A stretch of DNA of 64,000 nt, taken from NCBI GenBank assembly GCA_003971905.1, contig RSEE01000057.1, positions 124,001 through 188,000 on the forward strand. The letters run 5' to 3'. The position numbers were made by a program, and so were the translations under genes. The stretch comes from Moniliella sp. 'wahieum'. Its lineage: Eukaryota; Basidiomycota; Moniliellomycetes; Moniliellales; Moniliellaceae. How positions within the stretch are numbered: the first letter of the stretch is position 1; every line of letters starts with the position of its first letter. Of the stretch, positions 35,462 to 47,402 are shown one piece after another. The notes beneath the pieces are model-generated. The model had not been told where the DNA came from. It was given only the letters and a program-made list of their open reading frames with translations, and ran no database searches.

Positions 35462-38400
35462 GGTGAGGGCGGAGGTGGTGGTGGTGGTGGGAATAGACGG
35501 CGGGAGCTTCGAAGCGGAAGCGACCCTGAATGTCGGCGGCCACGTGCTCACGCGGGAAGGTGCTAGCACGGGGCCAGTGCCCCCATGGCGTCATGTGAAC
35601 GCGCGGGGCAGTGCGCTGTCGGCGCGGCCTTTGCGAATGCAACCCGCCAGAAGCGCGCACAGGCGGGGTGCTCTCCAACCCTATCCAATGGCCACCTAGG
35701 GTTGTGCGGGATGTAGCCGTCGTTCTCATCAGCCGCTCTGCCAGTGGCACACCCAACGGGACAAGGAGTCCGCCTAGGATGTATTAACAATGCGAACAAC
35801 GGCCGATCGGCTATGCCGCACTCGTCTATATAGAAAGGACCGAGAAGGTCACGTACAAACAGCAGCAGTGTGGGCCACCTCCAAAGGCAGCGAGGATGTG
35901 TAGTCGAACATACTCGAGGCGACAAAACGGAGCTGTTTTTTGTTTGGGTGAAGTATAGGGAAGAGCAGCCGTCATCGTCCGGACAATTCCCTTTTTTTCA
36001 GGAAGCCGTGTATCGATGGCACAGCGGTGACCTCGCATCAAAGACTCAGAAACAGCACAATGATAGTGCCACTTCAAGCTCGTAACAGCCCCACCGCCAA
36101 CCGCGAGAAACCATGGTCTCCTGCGCGTACCCCACCATGTCATCGCACTATGGGCTGTGCCGGAGGAAGGGAGTGCTAGTGTAACATTATAACAACACTT
36201 TTCTGTGAGGAAGGAAGATAACTTCACGTTGGTCGTTGGCCATTGGCCTCCTGACTTGGGTGGGATTGGGCTTCCTGCAGTAAACGTCAGATGGCCGAAC
36301 TTACTGGAGGGAGATGAAGCGATGCCCCCATCATTCCGGCCACAGCGTTACAAATGATGATACGATGTGCATATAGGGTCCGCCGAGAAGAAAGTGAAGG
36401 AAAAAGAGAAAAGCAGAGATCAACATTGGTGAAAATTAGCTGAGCGCGGTATAACCAAGGCTGTGGTTTGGATAAGCCATAAGACGTCATGGAAGGCTGG
36501 GTGATGGAACCGAAGGGAGATACAATCCAGAGACGGTTGAAACAGAATGGTGGGCATGGTAGGACGCTTCCAGGCTTTGAGCACGCTTGGATTCTGGCCA
36601 CGGCTATGGTATCAAAACACGAAAAGAAACCCAAAAAGAATGAACGTCCCTAACGGACCCGAGCGATAAATCGCAATGAAATTGCGTGCAGTAAAAGAAC
36701 TAAAGGGCCAGATGTACAGCGGGACATTGCATAGTCCTACGGGAAGACGCTAGAAACATGCAACTTGAATGGACGATGGACATAGTAGTGACGCATTTAA
36801 CAAGGAGATATTGGCACACTTCTCAATCCCCTTGCAAATTAATCAGAGGCACTTGGAAAAAGCTCGGCCAGTGAAGAGTCTCTCATTGCAAAAAAGTCCA
36901 GGATATTACAACCCGCGTTTCTTTTGCTTTACACATCTCCGGACCTATGGAAAGGGGGGATATATAACGGGGGAAGAGACTTTGAAAACCGACAAAACAA
37001 AAGTGACCAGAAGCCTCGCATCAGCTGGAAGCCGTCAACCAATCACTATATGCACGTGGTTGTTTCGTCCCGAAGCCTGAGGAACCTAAGCCATCTTCAG
37101 GCTGGGCATGCCTCTATGGATGAATGTGTTGATTGAAACAAAAGGCACACATTTCAGGCTAACAAGAAGGGGGGACGGGGCACTATATCAAATGGGGGTG
37201 TTCGCGGCGGCGGGGGGGGGGTGGTTCAAAGAGGTCGTCTGCTGTCAACCGCGTGTGGGCATTAGGGGATAGAAAATTGATGGGTAATAGGGGGGGGGCA
37301 ATCGGATAACCCATTGCTCAGACCTTGAGCCGAGATACCCAACCTGAGTGATGCCGGCGATGGAAGTTGACGAGGCAGCCTGCCCACTTCTTCGCCAGGA
37401 CAGCCCACTCAGCGCTTGTGGCGACCTTCCATTGGCTTGGAATTTGATTATCAACCAAGGCTCAGCGCTCTTCAGTCTCACAAGGATCAATCATTCTCAG
37501 CTCAGCCGCTCAGCTTTTTTGAAGGCGAGTCGGCCGCAGAGGGAGGTTGACGATATATTGTTTTGAGCTTTGCCTCTCTCTTCTCTCGCATATTCTCTTC
37601 ATCAATGGCCGCCTACACGCTCTTCATCCTCGGCCTCACAAGCCCCCCGGGTATATCCAGGCTGGATACCAGTGGGAAGAGCGTCCATAATTCTTGTGCT
37701 GGTGGCACCAAGGGCCTCCTTTACAACGAGACCCACTTCGACACAGGGGGGGTGGCCTCTTCGTGTCTATAGTAACGCCGTCTGTATATAACCCTGTGCT
37801 CGACTGCTATGATCCTTTGCTCCCCTCGGCAACGCCGACATATGCAAACTTTCAATTGCAACGCATCCGAACCAGGGGACTTCGTACAGCCTGCTGACAG
37901 TGCTGACATGTGGCACGTGTGATGCACCTGCTGGCACCTGCTGCCATTTTGAAATGTGGCGAAAAAACCAGGGGAAAGGCCTACGATCCTGAGACTGAGA
38001 TGCAAGGTCTGATGTTCAGGGGAGGCTGTCGCGTCGCATCAGGCCTCGGGATCGATACAACCAGATGGCATAGAGCCACCATCTTCTGCCATATGGCCAC
38101 CCCGCTTCATCTTGCACTAACCCCCCCTCCCCTCGGCAAATCCGCAACCGGGGGAGGAGGCGGACCGAGTTAGCTCCGTGTGTAAAAGTCATTAACTTGT
38201 TGCAAAACCCACCGCAAAGGAGGAGACTCGGCGAGCGACGTATACTCAGTTGTTCGGCAAAAATGGGTTGTGAGTGTGAGCCTGCGTGAGCATTGTGAGC
38301 CACAGCGCCATGTGATGTTGAGGTACGAAAACATTGAAGGGGATACGCGTGTGTACGGCGTGGTGAACGACAGTCAACGTGGTCAACGTGAGCGCGTGAA

Positions 38401-38835
38401 CATCAACGTCAGTGCCATTATCACATGCAACGTTCAATCTGTTCCACATGTTCAGCAGGCGTCGACATTTGTGCCTCCAACAACATCTGTATCATCAACT
38501 TCACAGAGCCCACACAAACAAATCAATCCCTTTTCACAACCACGTCCCCGACGCCGTAGAAATGAACGATCTTATCAGCAGGGCAACCCGAACTGTAGTT
38601 GTACACGGCAGTTCAGTATGCCCAGCAAACATTCACAACGTTTAGAACGCATTCGGCTGAATTGTGTGTTTGGCCTGCGATGGATTCGGTGGTCGACACG
38701 TTCGTCACCTCGCTCGTTCGCTGTAGTACGTGATGCGGAAAGAAGTGTTGTGCACCTTTTCATCGACCATCGACCATCGATCAGCATCAGCATCAACGGC
38801 GACCGGTCGGTCACCTATAACGCTGAACGCGGCGG
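35462..38835. other. Gene-poor region, part 1
   Basis: No protein family was recognised. The interval is less GC-rich than the genic parts. It holds several G runs (about 37209-37221 and 37291-37299) and TATATA-like words at 35827, 36960 and 37460. Short frames such as 36769-37080 (about 100 codons) have no known domain. It could hold promoters, non-coding RNA or decayed elements, but none can be demonstrated. Confidence 0.5.
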
Positions 38836-39090
38836 TTGCCGCCATCGCCGCCACAGTTTTGTCCAGCTGTGGCGCCACACTGGTGTAGTGGCGCCGGTAG
38901 CAAGCCCGGGTCATTTTTCCTTCCAATATTCCTTCCTGGAGGGCAGAAATCTTCTCTGGCCTCTGTAGCTCATGTGCAATGCAATACAGCATCAACTGCG
39001 TACTCTCTGGTCTTCTATGCCGATACACCCACCATCGAAGGGGCCTATATATGGCCACACGAGGGAGAAATCGGGGGGTTGGCGATATCC
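38836..39090 (+). pseudogene. Relic A of an unknown repeated family (PHWC...PGGQ)
   Basis: The frame reads FCPAVAPHWCSGAGSK, then GSFFLPIFLPGGQKSSLASV, then VQCNTASTAYSLVFYADTPT. It aligns with 51960-52250, where YYPVVVPHWC, GAFRQTFPPGGQDFSLTSV and QCTT occur in the same order. No known domain is recognised. There is no start codon in a convincing context, and the spacing between the two blocks is shorter than in relic B, so it is probably a decayed copy. Confidence 0.4.
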
Positions 39091-40294
39091 ACCCAGGCAA
39101 GGTCGACTCGGTTGGAAACGCACGTGGATGATCGATGATCGATGAGGATTCTTGGCTGGCGTAGCGCCTGATACCTGATGCATGACTGCACAACCGGTTA
39201 CCGGTTACCTAAGGCCTAACCGCGGATTACCCAATGCAACTCTTCCAGTTCCCGCCACGTGTGTATCAGGATCATGCATCGTGCATCATGCATCGTGCAT
39301 CACATGAGGCACCCTCGTGTGTGACATGTGACATGCATAAAACAGCTACTTGGCAGGCACTGCTCCCGTTGCATGGGACCGCGAGGTGTGTCAGGGTGCC
39401 ACATCTCAGGGTGTGTCTCGTGGTGTGTCTCGGCATAGAAAAGGGGACACTCGGTTAGTATCCGTTCCTATCCACATATGGAAAGGCAGGGAAAGCCACA
39501 ATACCTATCCGGCACTTGTCTCCCCTGCCGCAGATGGCTGTTCCTGAGGCCTGAGGCGCGGCAAGGGGAGAGCCAGGAAGAACATGGGGAGAACCCCAAT
39601 AACCGCGGTAACCGGAATAACCTGAATAGCCAACCGAAAGCCAAACATACGAGCACGCCGTGGCTGCCAGATTATCGATCGTCTCGCGAACTGGGCCAGT
39701 GTTCAACGTCTGAACGTTCAAGTTCACGCTCAGCGCTCAACGAGGTCAACGCCTTCGATGAGTGTGATGGTTTAGTAGCCGCCTTGTTGGCACCCATGCG
39801 AAATGAGGGGGGGTGGTCACCGGTCATAGTTCCTGGAAACACAGAAGCCGTGCGATGCCATCTGCCGTCTGTATACTTGCCGCATGGGGGGGAGACCATT
39901 GCAGCTCTATTTGATGTGCCTGGGGTGTGGCCGGTGGGAGCCGGACGCCCCAATTCGCAGATCTTGGCGTTATATATTCTCCGTGCCTTCCCCTGGTGCC
40001 GCGGTCACAAATCCAGTGATTTTCACAGGGTCCAACCCCCCCTTCCCCCCCTCATTTGAAGCGAGAGGGGGGAGGGGGAGGAAGGAGAGGAGGGGGGGCG
40101 TGTAAATTTTTGGCTGTTGGCTATACTAACTATAAGCAGCTCGATTTCGCTGGATCCGCTATACCTGCGTCAAACAGAACAAGCCATACCCGGCGGGAAA
40201 CCACACTCGTGGACAGCTTTCTTCTGTATTCGGGGGGGGGGGGGGGGAGGGGTGCACCATCCTTCTTTGTTCAACGAGAGCTCGACGAAAACGG
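39091..40294. other. Gene-poor region, part 2, with short repeats and poly-G
   Basis: CATCGTGCATCATGCATCGTGCATC repeats lie at about 39272-39302, GTGACATGTGACATG at about 39320-39336, and GGTAACCGGAATAACC words at about 39607. A G run of about 17 lies at about 40231-40247, just upstream of the DPBB gene. No gene recognised. Confidence 0.55.
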
Positions 40295-40300
40295 TATATA
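40295..40300 (+). promoter_or_regulatory. TATA element of the secreted DPBB gene
   Basis: TATATA lies 93 bases before the ATG, followed by a CT-rich leader (40340-40390) typical of a strongly expressed fungal gene. Confidence 0.55.
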
Positions 40301-40392
40301 ACCCCTCTCGTTTGGACACCATTCCTATTTCCTCACCACACAGCTTCTCTTCGCCTCTTCAAGCTTCTTCGCTTCTCCTTCTCTTCTTTACC

Positions 40393-40948
40393 ATGCAGTT
40401 CTCGACTATCTTTGCCACCATTGCCGCTGCCGCCGCCGTTGCTTCGGCCGCTGCCATCCCCAAGAGGCTGAGGCCCCCGCCAAGCGCGGGTACCAGGACT
40501 ACCTCGATGGTATGCTGACTTGGTACGCCGGCTCGTCGCTTGACGCTCCCGCCTGCGGTGGCCCTACCCCTAACGACTGGGACATGGTTGTCGCCGTTGC
40601 CGCCGACTCTCCCTACCCTTGCGGGTCCACGGTTCACCTGCACGCGTACGTATTTCTCATCCGACCAATATTCCTGACTGTTGGTCCAACAGCATTTGTC
40701 GAACATGATACTTACCCTTTTTTCTGCAGCAACGGCAAGATGGTTGCCGCCACCGTCGTTGACCAGTGCGCCGGGTGCGACGCTCACGTGAGTATCAATT
40801 TTCTCTATATTACTTTTTGGGAAACACACATATTCTGACCTCTCTTTCCTCTTATGCAGCACATTGACGCGACCAAGGCCGTGTTCTTGCTCTTGCTCCT
40901 CTGGACCAGGGCGAGATCTACGGTGTGCACATCGTCTCGTTCAACTAA
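40393..40948 (+). CDS. Small secreted RlpA-like double-psi beta-barrel protein
   Basis: Members of this barwin/expansin-like family are small extracellular fungal proteins, often induced on hosts or during stress. The signal peptide is MQFSTIFATIAAAAAVASAA. A propeptide ends in a Kex2-like KR, placing the mature start at GYQDYLDGMLTWYAG. The barrel shows DAPACGGPTPNDWDMVVAVA, PCGSTVHLHA, NGKMVAATVVDQCAGCDAHH and IDATKAVF, ending GEIYGVHIVSFN. The cysteines and D-QC-GC match the family. Introns lie at 40646-40729 (GTACGT...GCAG) and 40788-40859 (GTGAGT...GCAG). A break in the C run 40458-40461 is mended by one C (IPQEAEAPAKR). A second lies near 40890, where one base restores the final LAPLDQ block. 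The mature protein is about 105 residues. Confidence 0.88.
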
Positions 40949-42389
40949 GCGGCTGCCTGCAGTGCATGCCCTTTCTTCAGTTGAATGGTGCCTCCCATCA
41001 CTTCCATTCTTTCCTTGCCTTACTTCTTCTTCCACTCAGAAGGATGAGCCCTTGATATGGCCGAGAGCTGCTATGGTCTTTGACGCCTACAGCCTTTGTT
41101 TTTGGGTTCTCTTCTTTGTGACTCCTGTCATTTTGGGTTCCTTTTTTGAAGGCAATGCTCCGCGCTGCCTCTTTCCCTCCTGTATACTACCGTCCGCCTG
41201 TGGTGGTCATGGTTTTCCTCTAAAAAGTCATCAGTGCGCCTATGCGTGCGCACGTACACTTTTACACTCTTTCTATTGTGTGGCAGCATTGTGGCGAGAG
41301 AAACACAGACAGAATAATAGTGGATTTTGTGTAACGCGTTATCGTGTGGCCCTTTTCGAAACATCTCATTCCGTCATTTTCCCGTCAATGAGCTCATTTT
41401 TCCAGTCCAGGAGCTAGTCCCAACGGAAAAAGCTCGGAGATGGCCACCGTGATATCCCCAATCCCAATTGTCGTACATCCTCATTCATATCATTCACAAA
41501 GCATATGAAGGCAGGGACATATAATGCTGCATCTCTATATCAGACTGGCTTTCTCCTATGTCCTGTGAATCAACCCAATTTGAGGACCTCAAGGGAACCG
41601 AGAGCAGAGAGGTCAGGGCCTTCGGCTCCGCTAATATGTCTTTTCCCAAAATCGGATGTAGTGCCATTAGTGTCGACAGGCGAGCGATGAGCTATCTCCA
41701 ATGAGGATCCTAGTCAGCAAGGCTTTTCCGTGCTTCAATGTCTTGTTGACCCTTTTGGGGGCATGATACCCCCGCGTCCTTTTATGGTCAGGGGGAAGAA
41801 CGGCTCTTGAGGGCGTCTCTGGTAATACTTTCTCGGCATTATCTTCCTCCAACCGTCAAAGGCGCCTCTTCTAGCATTCTACTCTCGCTTTGCTGTTACT
41901 AACATGTGTACCACCTTCCGGCGCGCAATCCTCATATTACCTACTCTGTGCCCGAATCTATTGCCTCTTTTTTTCAAGGTACAGTCCACCTCTGCACATT
42001 GCTAAACCTCGGAACGCTCCTGGTTTTATAATCCTGTCGTCTGTACGCCCAGGCTTCCTTCCAGACGGAGTATCGTCCTCTTCCTTCATAGCCAGCTCGT
42101 AATAAGCTCATGTGGTGTCGAATGCAAGTTGCCGTGACCATGGTATAAGCCGCACTGTGCTCTCGCAAAAGAACACCCTCTCCCGGTCCACCCCAAAATC
42201 CACCAGCTCAGCCAATTGTCTTCGCCCTAACCGACTGTACCTATCCCACTCTGCTCACATAGAAAGGTGGAACGGCGGGTTCCCGTGGGCACGGCGGGTT
42301 CCGGTGGGCACGGCTAGCAGTGCCAAACATTCAAAACGAGGAAGTGCTAGCGGATGATATTCTTACTGCCTTCGCAGCCTCCGCTTGCT
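40949..42389. other. Intergenic region before LINE remnant 1
   Basis: No gene recognised. A 19-bp near-perfect tandem (CGGCGGGTTCC(C/G)GTGGGCA) lies at 42273-42310. If upstream reverse transcriptase sequence is present it is too decayed to see; no YADD-like motif was found. Confidence 0.45.
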
Positions 42390-43863
42390 TCTGTTGGGGG
42401 GGCAGTGCTAGGCTTCCCTCTCGGCCCTCAGTGGATCGGTGACGCTCTCGCTTAACCGGTCGAAAGAGTTCCGCTCGCAGGCCGCGCACGCCCTGCTCGC
42501 TCCATCTCCCTTCTCTCTCTCCTTTCTCCTTCCCTTCAGACGTTGCTTGAAGACTTGTGGCTCACCACTTTGCCTTCACGCCTTGTCTGAAGGCTGCTTT
42601 GCAGCTGATCCATAGGATCGCGAGTGCTCTCAAGTCGCACTCTAGCACATCGGGCCTACGGCCCGGTCAGCTGGGGCTTCGCCCCAGCTTGGTACTTGTC
42701 GCCACCTTAGCTACCGTTCCCCCTTCGCCACCTTTCCTTCGCCATCGTAGTAGAAATAATATCACTGATACGCTCTGGCTGCGGGTGGCTGGGAGCGTGG
42801 CACCGGTCGGCACGTGTCTATGACGTAAAAGATGCACGGCGGATACTTTTTGCGTATGCCTCTTCGGCTGGGAGGATGTGGCAGCCCGCTTTACTCGTAT
42901 ATCGCGCCCCACGCCCGTGCCGCGGCCAACGAGGTCAACGACTATCTTATTACCACTTATGTTGACCGTTCGGGACCGCAAACGGCAAGGGCCAACGCAT
43001 TTACGAAGCAACGCCAGCGCTGCCGCGAGATGTGGGAGCAAAGTCGACAGGAGCTGCTCCAGAAGCTGGACGCTGCCGATGGTCGCCATGTGGTTGAGCA
43101 CAGCAACCCGCTGAGCCACAACTGGCTCTCCGCCATTCCATCCGTCCCGTACCTCAAGCTCTCGACCAGCAGGTCCAGGTTGGTCTCCAGCTCCGCACGC
43201 TGTGCCGCACCACGCGCAGTATGTGCAAGTGTGGCGTCATGTCCTCGCTGGAACACATCATGTCCTGCACCCGCACCCAGGCCAAGTTTGGTGCGTTGCA
43301 TGAGGCAGTGCGGGAGCCCATTCTCCAGCTCCTACGCTTCATCCCCGACACCCACGTCCACAACGAACCTATGGTGGAGGAAGAGGATGGGACGAGGCGC
43401 GGACGGAAGGCACAGCGCACCGATTACCGCGTGATGGGGCCCGGAGCACGGGAGGAACCGGAATGGAGGTAGACCACACGCTGCGCGACACGGGATCGCA
43501 GGAGGCGCAGAGCGTGTACCGGCGGGTGGTGCATGAGAGCACTGCGTCGCCTTTGGAACGCCGGGAGAAGGAACTGCTTCGGCTGCTTGAACAAGCAGAA
43601 TGCGACAAGAACGCCAAGTACCAGGGACGCACTCAAGAACCGTTTTTCCCCTGGTTTTGACGACGCGAGGATACTACGGCACCAAGACGGCGGGCAAGTT
43701 GTTTGCGCATTGGAAGGAGTTGGCTACTAAGTCTCAGTGGAAATGGTTCCTCGCTCGTATGTCAACCACGTTCCTCCGTGTCCACACGCGCTTCCTAGGG
43801 TACGGGACCGGATGGCGAGAGCCGGAGGGTCCTGATATCCTGGCAATCCCCCTGGTTCCTTGA
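42390..43863 (+). mobile_element. LINE (non-LTR retrotransposon) remnant 1, 3' end of the RT ORF
   Basis: The segment carries only the C-terminal part of a reverse transcriptase ORF. LGFPLGPQWIGDAL (about 42405) resembles the LGsPiG motif after the RT core. PLRLGGCGSPLYSYIAPHAR (about 42858) resembles the LP...GGLGL segment, and WLSAIPSVPYLKLS follows. The zinc-knuckle-like MCKCGVMSSLEHIMSCTRTQ (about 43221) has a C-x-C...H...C arrangement. The terminal part reads FPLVLTTRGYYGTKTAGKLF then DILAIPLVP and a stop at 43861-43863. Frames change at about 42420, 42860, 43145 and 43470. The endonuclease and catalytic RT are absent, so the copy is 5'-truncated, as is common for LINEs. Some breaks may be sequence errors, but the truncation cannot be. 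No poly-A tail was seen. Confidence 0.65.
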
Positions 43864-44682
43864 CTTAGTGGCGCTTCCAAACAACCCCGCAAGATGAACG
43901 GTTCGGTTTAGACGTAGCGTTCCCCTGTCCCAGCCTAAGCTCTGTCAATGGAATGCACACAACATGAGATTCGGAAGTAGAGATTGATGCTGCGGCCCCT
44001 TTGCCCGCTCAATTTCAAAGCCAGGCAGTGTGGGGTAAAGTGGGTAGCCAGAGGCTGCAGATTTCAATTTTAGCTTTCAGCGCTGAGCGCCTCAGCGCTG
44101 ATAATGATTTCAGCAATGATCGAGATCATCGATTAAATTACCGCGTCATACGTCAGTACTCAGTCCGGTTCGGTTTAATTTGAAACAGCCCGCAGCCGCA
44201 AAGCGCGCAGCAACAAAAAGTGCGTCAAGTGCCGCCACCACCTTTCGTCCGCCTCGGGCCACTTGTTTCCGCGCTCCCCGTGAGCCAGCTACGCCCAGCT
44301 GCGCCACCGCCATGCCTCACAGCATGAGCAGGGTTTAATTACCTCCCGTCTGGCGCCCCGACTGAGTGCCGCAGCGGAGGCTAAGCGCTAGGCGCTAGGC
44401 TCGACAAAGATATCTTGTCCTGAGCTGAGACGAACAACGGTGCTGGGCAAGCCGAACTCAACGGCGGGCGGCACTATACAACTGTGACATGTGGGTTGTG
44501 AGTCGTGAGTGCTGAGCTGATATCATCCTGTATTTTGTCGATCTGGGCGTTGGAGCGCGTTGAACGACCAGCGGTTTGAACTGGATTCGTATCTGTGCAT
44601 ACCTATACTGTGAGTAAACTGATACTTCTTGCCTTCCATCCTACCATCACCATCACTGTCTCCCCAGCCCCGCCGCCACTTG
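43864..44682. other. Intergenic region
   Basis: The first about 80 bases after remnant 1 still resemble those after remnant 2 (GATGAACGG...TTTAG...TGTCAATG). A GCGCTGAGCGCCTCAGCGC inverted repeat lies at about 44081-44100. No gene recognised. Confidence 0.5.
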
Positions 44683-46802
44683 ATGCTCCAAGCAACTACG
44701 GTAGAAGCCCGTCCCACGTCCAACCAACTTCCCTGGGCTTTTGGCCCACCGCCGGTTGAGGTGGCGCTGCAGATAGCCACGTCGGGGTTGTGCTAAGCCC
44801 GCTCGACTGCTTCGTCTCGCTGCAACGTGCCGAGGTGCGTCCCTGTGTTTTGTGCATTTCCTTAGCTCTGACCCGAATGACAGAATGGAATGCACTACTA
44901 GGGAGGAATACATCTGGCACGCATTAGATGTTCGAATCCTCCATCTTCCTTCTTTCCACGCACCCTTAGACCAAGCAGCCAAAGCGGCCGGCCTGGAACG
45001 GCCCCCGGCGTCTTGTTCCAGCTGATCAACCATGCTGAGCAACTTGAGCGACCGTTCGGATACACCTTCGTTGGAGACCGTCTACTTTCCTGCTCTGAGA
45101 AGGCGCTCCTTTGGCGCGCACTGTTCCTCAAGTCCGCGTCCTGACCAGCAAAGGGTGGGATCGGGGTGGCTCATGGTTCCAGAGCAAGATGCTTTGTGGT
45201 GCCCAACACACCTTCCCCATTCGTCCCAAATGCCCACGTGCACTTGGTTGACGCGCGAACTGAATTTCCCATGTGGTCCTACAGTCCTTCCACCAGCCCC
45301 GGTCCAGGTCAAGTGACCGCCTGTGGCGCTGTGCTGAGCGGCGATTGGTTGGCAATCGAATGTGCTGTAGTCTTCCGTTCTCCGGGGGATCAATCTTCAA
45401 TGCAGGTATGGTATGGAGTAGCTAACGCGCCTCTTCTTCCAAGGGAAATCTCTACTGGGTACACAAAACGGTGTGGGCTTCCGTACACAAATCTACGTTC
45501 ACCCTGGCCAAGCGGAATCCTGCCTTGGGTTTGAATGGGTGCGCGATGTCCCGTTGGCCAATACCATCTCCCTTGACTCCCCACCGGCTCAGATCCACTA
45601 CCCATGGCTCTTCTTCATGTACGTAACCGTCTTACTTTCCGTGGGGGGGAACACTAACCCAGTCGCACAGGGATCCAGACGTGTTAGTAGTAGGGCACAA
45701 TCTCTACGGGCCACGTTGACCTAGAGCTGAGATGGGACTCCAGTACGACGTCCGTCGCCCCTCTGGTTGGTACGTACCAATTATTTTGCCTAGCAAGCAC
45801 AATACTGAGACCTATTGTTCCAGGCACCCGAGAGAGATTTGTTCATGGAAAACGTCCCCGTTCCAATTCGTGTTGACGACAAGTTTGTACTGATCATGCC
45901 GGGCCAGCGGGACGTGGTAGCCCTGGACCGGCAGACGGGGGAAACTTGTTGGTCCTTTAGCGAGATGATGGATGGGCGGGGGAAGGGCCCGATTCCTCCC
46001 TCGTCTGGGTGGGACCTTACCCTCTCCCATCCGGGCGAGCAACCTGCACTTGTCCAGACGTTTTGCGACCTCGCCTCACATCAGCTCCTTTCCTTCTACC
46101 TCGATCCGTCCAGTGAGACGCTTCTGTTGGAGACCGCTGGTGGAGAGGGGGAAAAGAAAGAGCCGCACGTCTGGGTGTTGAAAAATTACCTTCATGCGTT
46201 TACCGGACACGTGCACCGTGGTCCTGCTTGGCTCGCTTCGGTTCGCCTGGTACCCGGGATGGACAGCACACTCAACTTGGACAGTAAGTGGTGCGTATGT
46301 CAAGGCCGGGCCTGGTTGCCAGTATTGCTACCTCGGTGGAGGTACGACGGGAAGAGGTACCAGCGCAAACCAGCTCCCCGCAGCTCGTACCACCTTGGTT
46401 TCGAAGCAGGGTACTTGTGTCCCATCATTCTCGATTGGAAGCATGCGCGCTCGCCTGCAGAGTTACGGGCCAGTTGCCTACCGATTGGCCCTGTGCGTCT
46501 GGAAGACGAGCAGGGAAGGAGAAGGGCACTATGCTTCCCCCTATTACTTCAGACTTGGAGACGGACCGCACCGGGGACCCACCTCTGTTGGCAGGAGTTG
46601 CGTTAACCATGTACCAGGTCCGCTTGTTGCCCTACACGGCCTGCCGCGCGTCGCTTTTGGTCACTACGTTTGACACGCCTTCCCGCAAGGAGGTGGAGAG
46701 GGGGAGCCACTCCCGCTTCCGGAACAGAGAAACTTGCTTCTGCAGTTCAACTGGGGCCCCTCCTGGGACCGAAGGGAGCAGGGTGCGGGTCGGGTGCAAT
46801 GA
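44683..46802 (+). CDS. F-box-like protein of unknown target, frame-broken
   Basis: The putative start MLQATTVEARPTSNQLPWAF leads to PPPVEVALQIAT and, one shift later, VLSPLDCFVSLQRAE, which has the look of an F-box (LPxEVxxxIxxxLSPxDxxxLxxV). FVGDRLLSCSEKALLWRALF (about 45075-45120) is the typical W-R-x-L-F segment after an F-box. The rest has scattered Trp/Gly-rich strands such as VGFRTQIYVHPG, HYPWLFFM, DPDVLVVGHNLYG and VVALDRQTGETCWSF, suggesting a beta-propeller-like substrate domain. Probable introns (GTATGG...CCAAG near 45409-45444; GTACGT...CACAG at 45617-45670; one ending near 45823; one starting near 46282) and several frame breaks prevent an exact model. The end FNWGPSWDRREQGAGRVQ gives the stop at 46802. 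Such lineage-specific F-box proteins are common in basidiomycetes. The function is inferred from the N-terminus only. Confidence 0.45.
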
Positions 46803-47402
46803 GCTGAGATGCTATAACGCCTTTCCGTTGGCTCACACAACACTCTGGAAACGTTTTCATCATTTGGACGCCGTCGCATACGGCACTTTGCTATGGGTAT
46901 ACACTGGCGCGGTCTCACCAATTCTTCTTGGGTCACTTGCATACACGGGTTTCACACTTCACTACCACCATTCTCTCAGTCCTGCACATACCTCACACGA
47001 ATTGGCCAAACCAACCAATCATAATCTCTTTCGTTGGTATCCTCTATTATTTTGGTTGTGTGCCAGGGATGGCCGGAGCACAGTATAGACCGACGGGGGG
47101 GTGTACATTCGGTCGCCCAGAGAGAGTTGTACGAGCAGTAATCATAGTACGATACCAAACAGAATCAACGTTCAACCCTGCAGAGCATATTCATGCACAC
47201 ACAAAAGTACAAATACGACTGTCCATGTGAAGGAGAGAACGAAGCTCGGGGGAGAATAATAGAAGTTGGGCAGTGGCCAGAAATGGCGTGGAAAGTCTAG
47301 CAAGCTGCCCACCCACGATCAAGGCGACGGATGATGGATAGATTAGAGACCGATCTCCCTATTCCCCTTTCATGCTTCTTCACCTACCCGCCTTTGGCCC
47401 GC
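46803..47402. other. Convergent 3' spacer
   Basis: Nothing recognised between the F-box-like gene and the sedolisin stop. A G run occurs at about 47094-47100. Confidence 0.5.

Noticed and set aside
36769-37080. A 103-codon plus-strand frame in the gene-poor island
   Set aside because: No recognised domain and no codon or promoter evidence.
39272-39302. CATCGTGCATC repeats considered as a CRISPR-like or direct-repeat array
   Set aside because: Units are contiguous without unique spacers, and the sequence is a eukaryotic chromosome.
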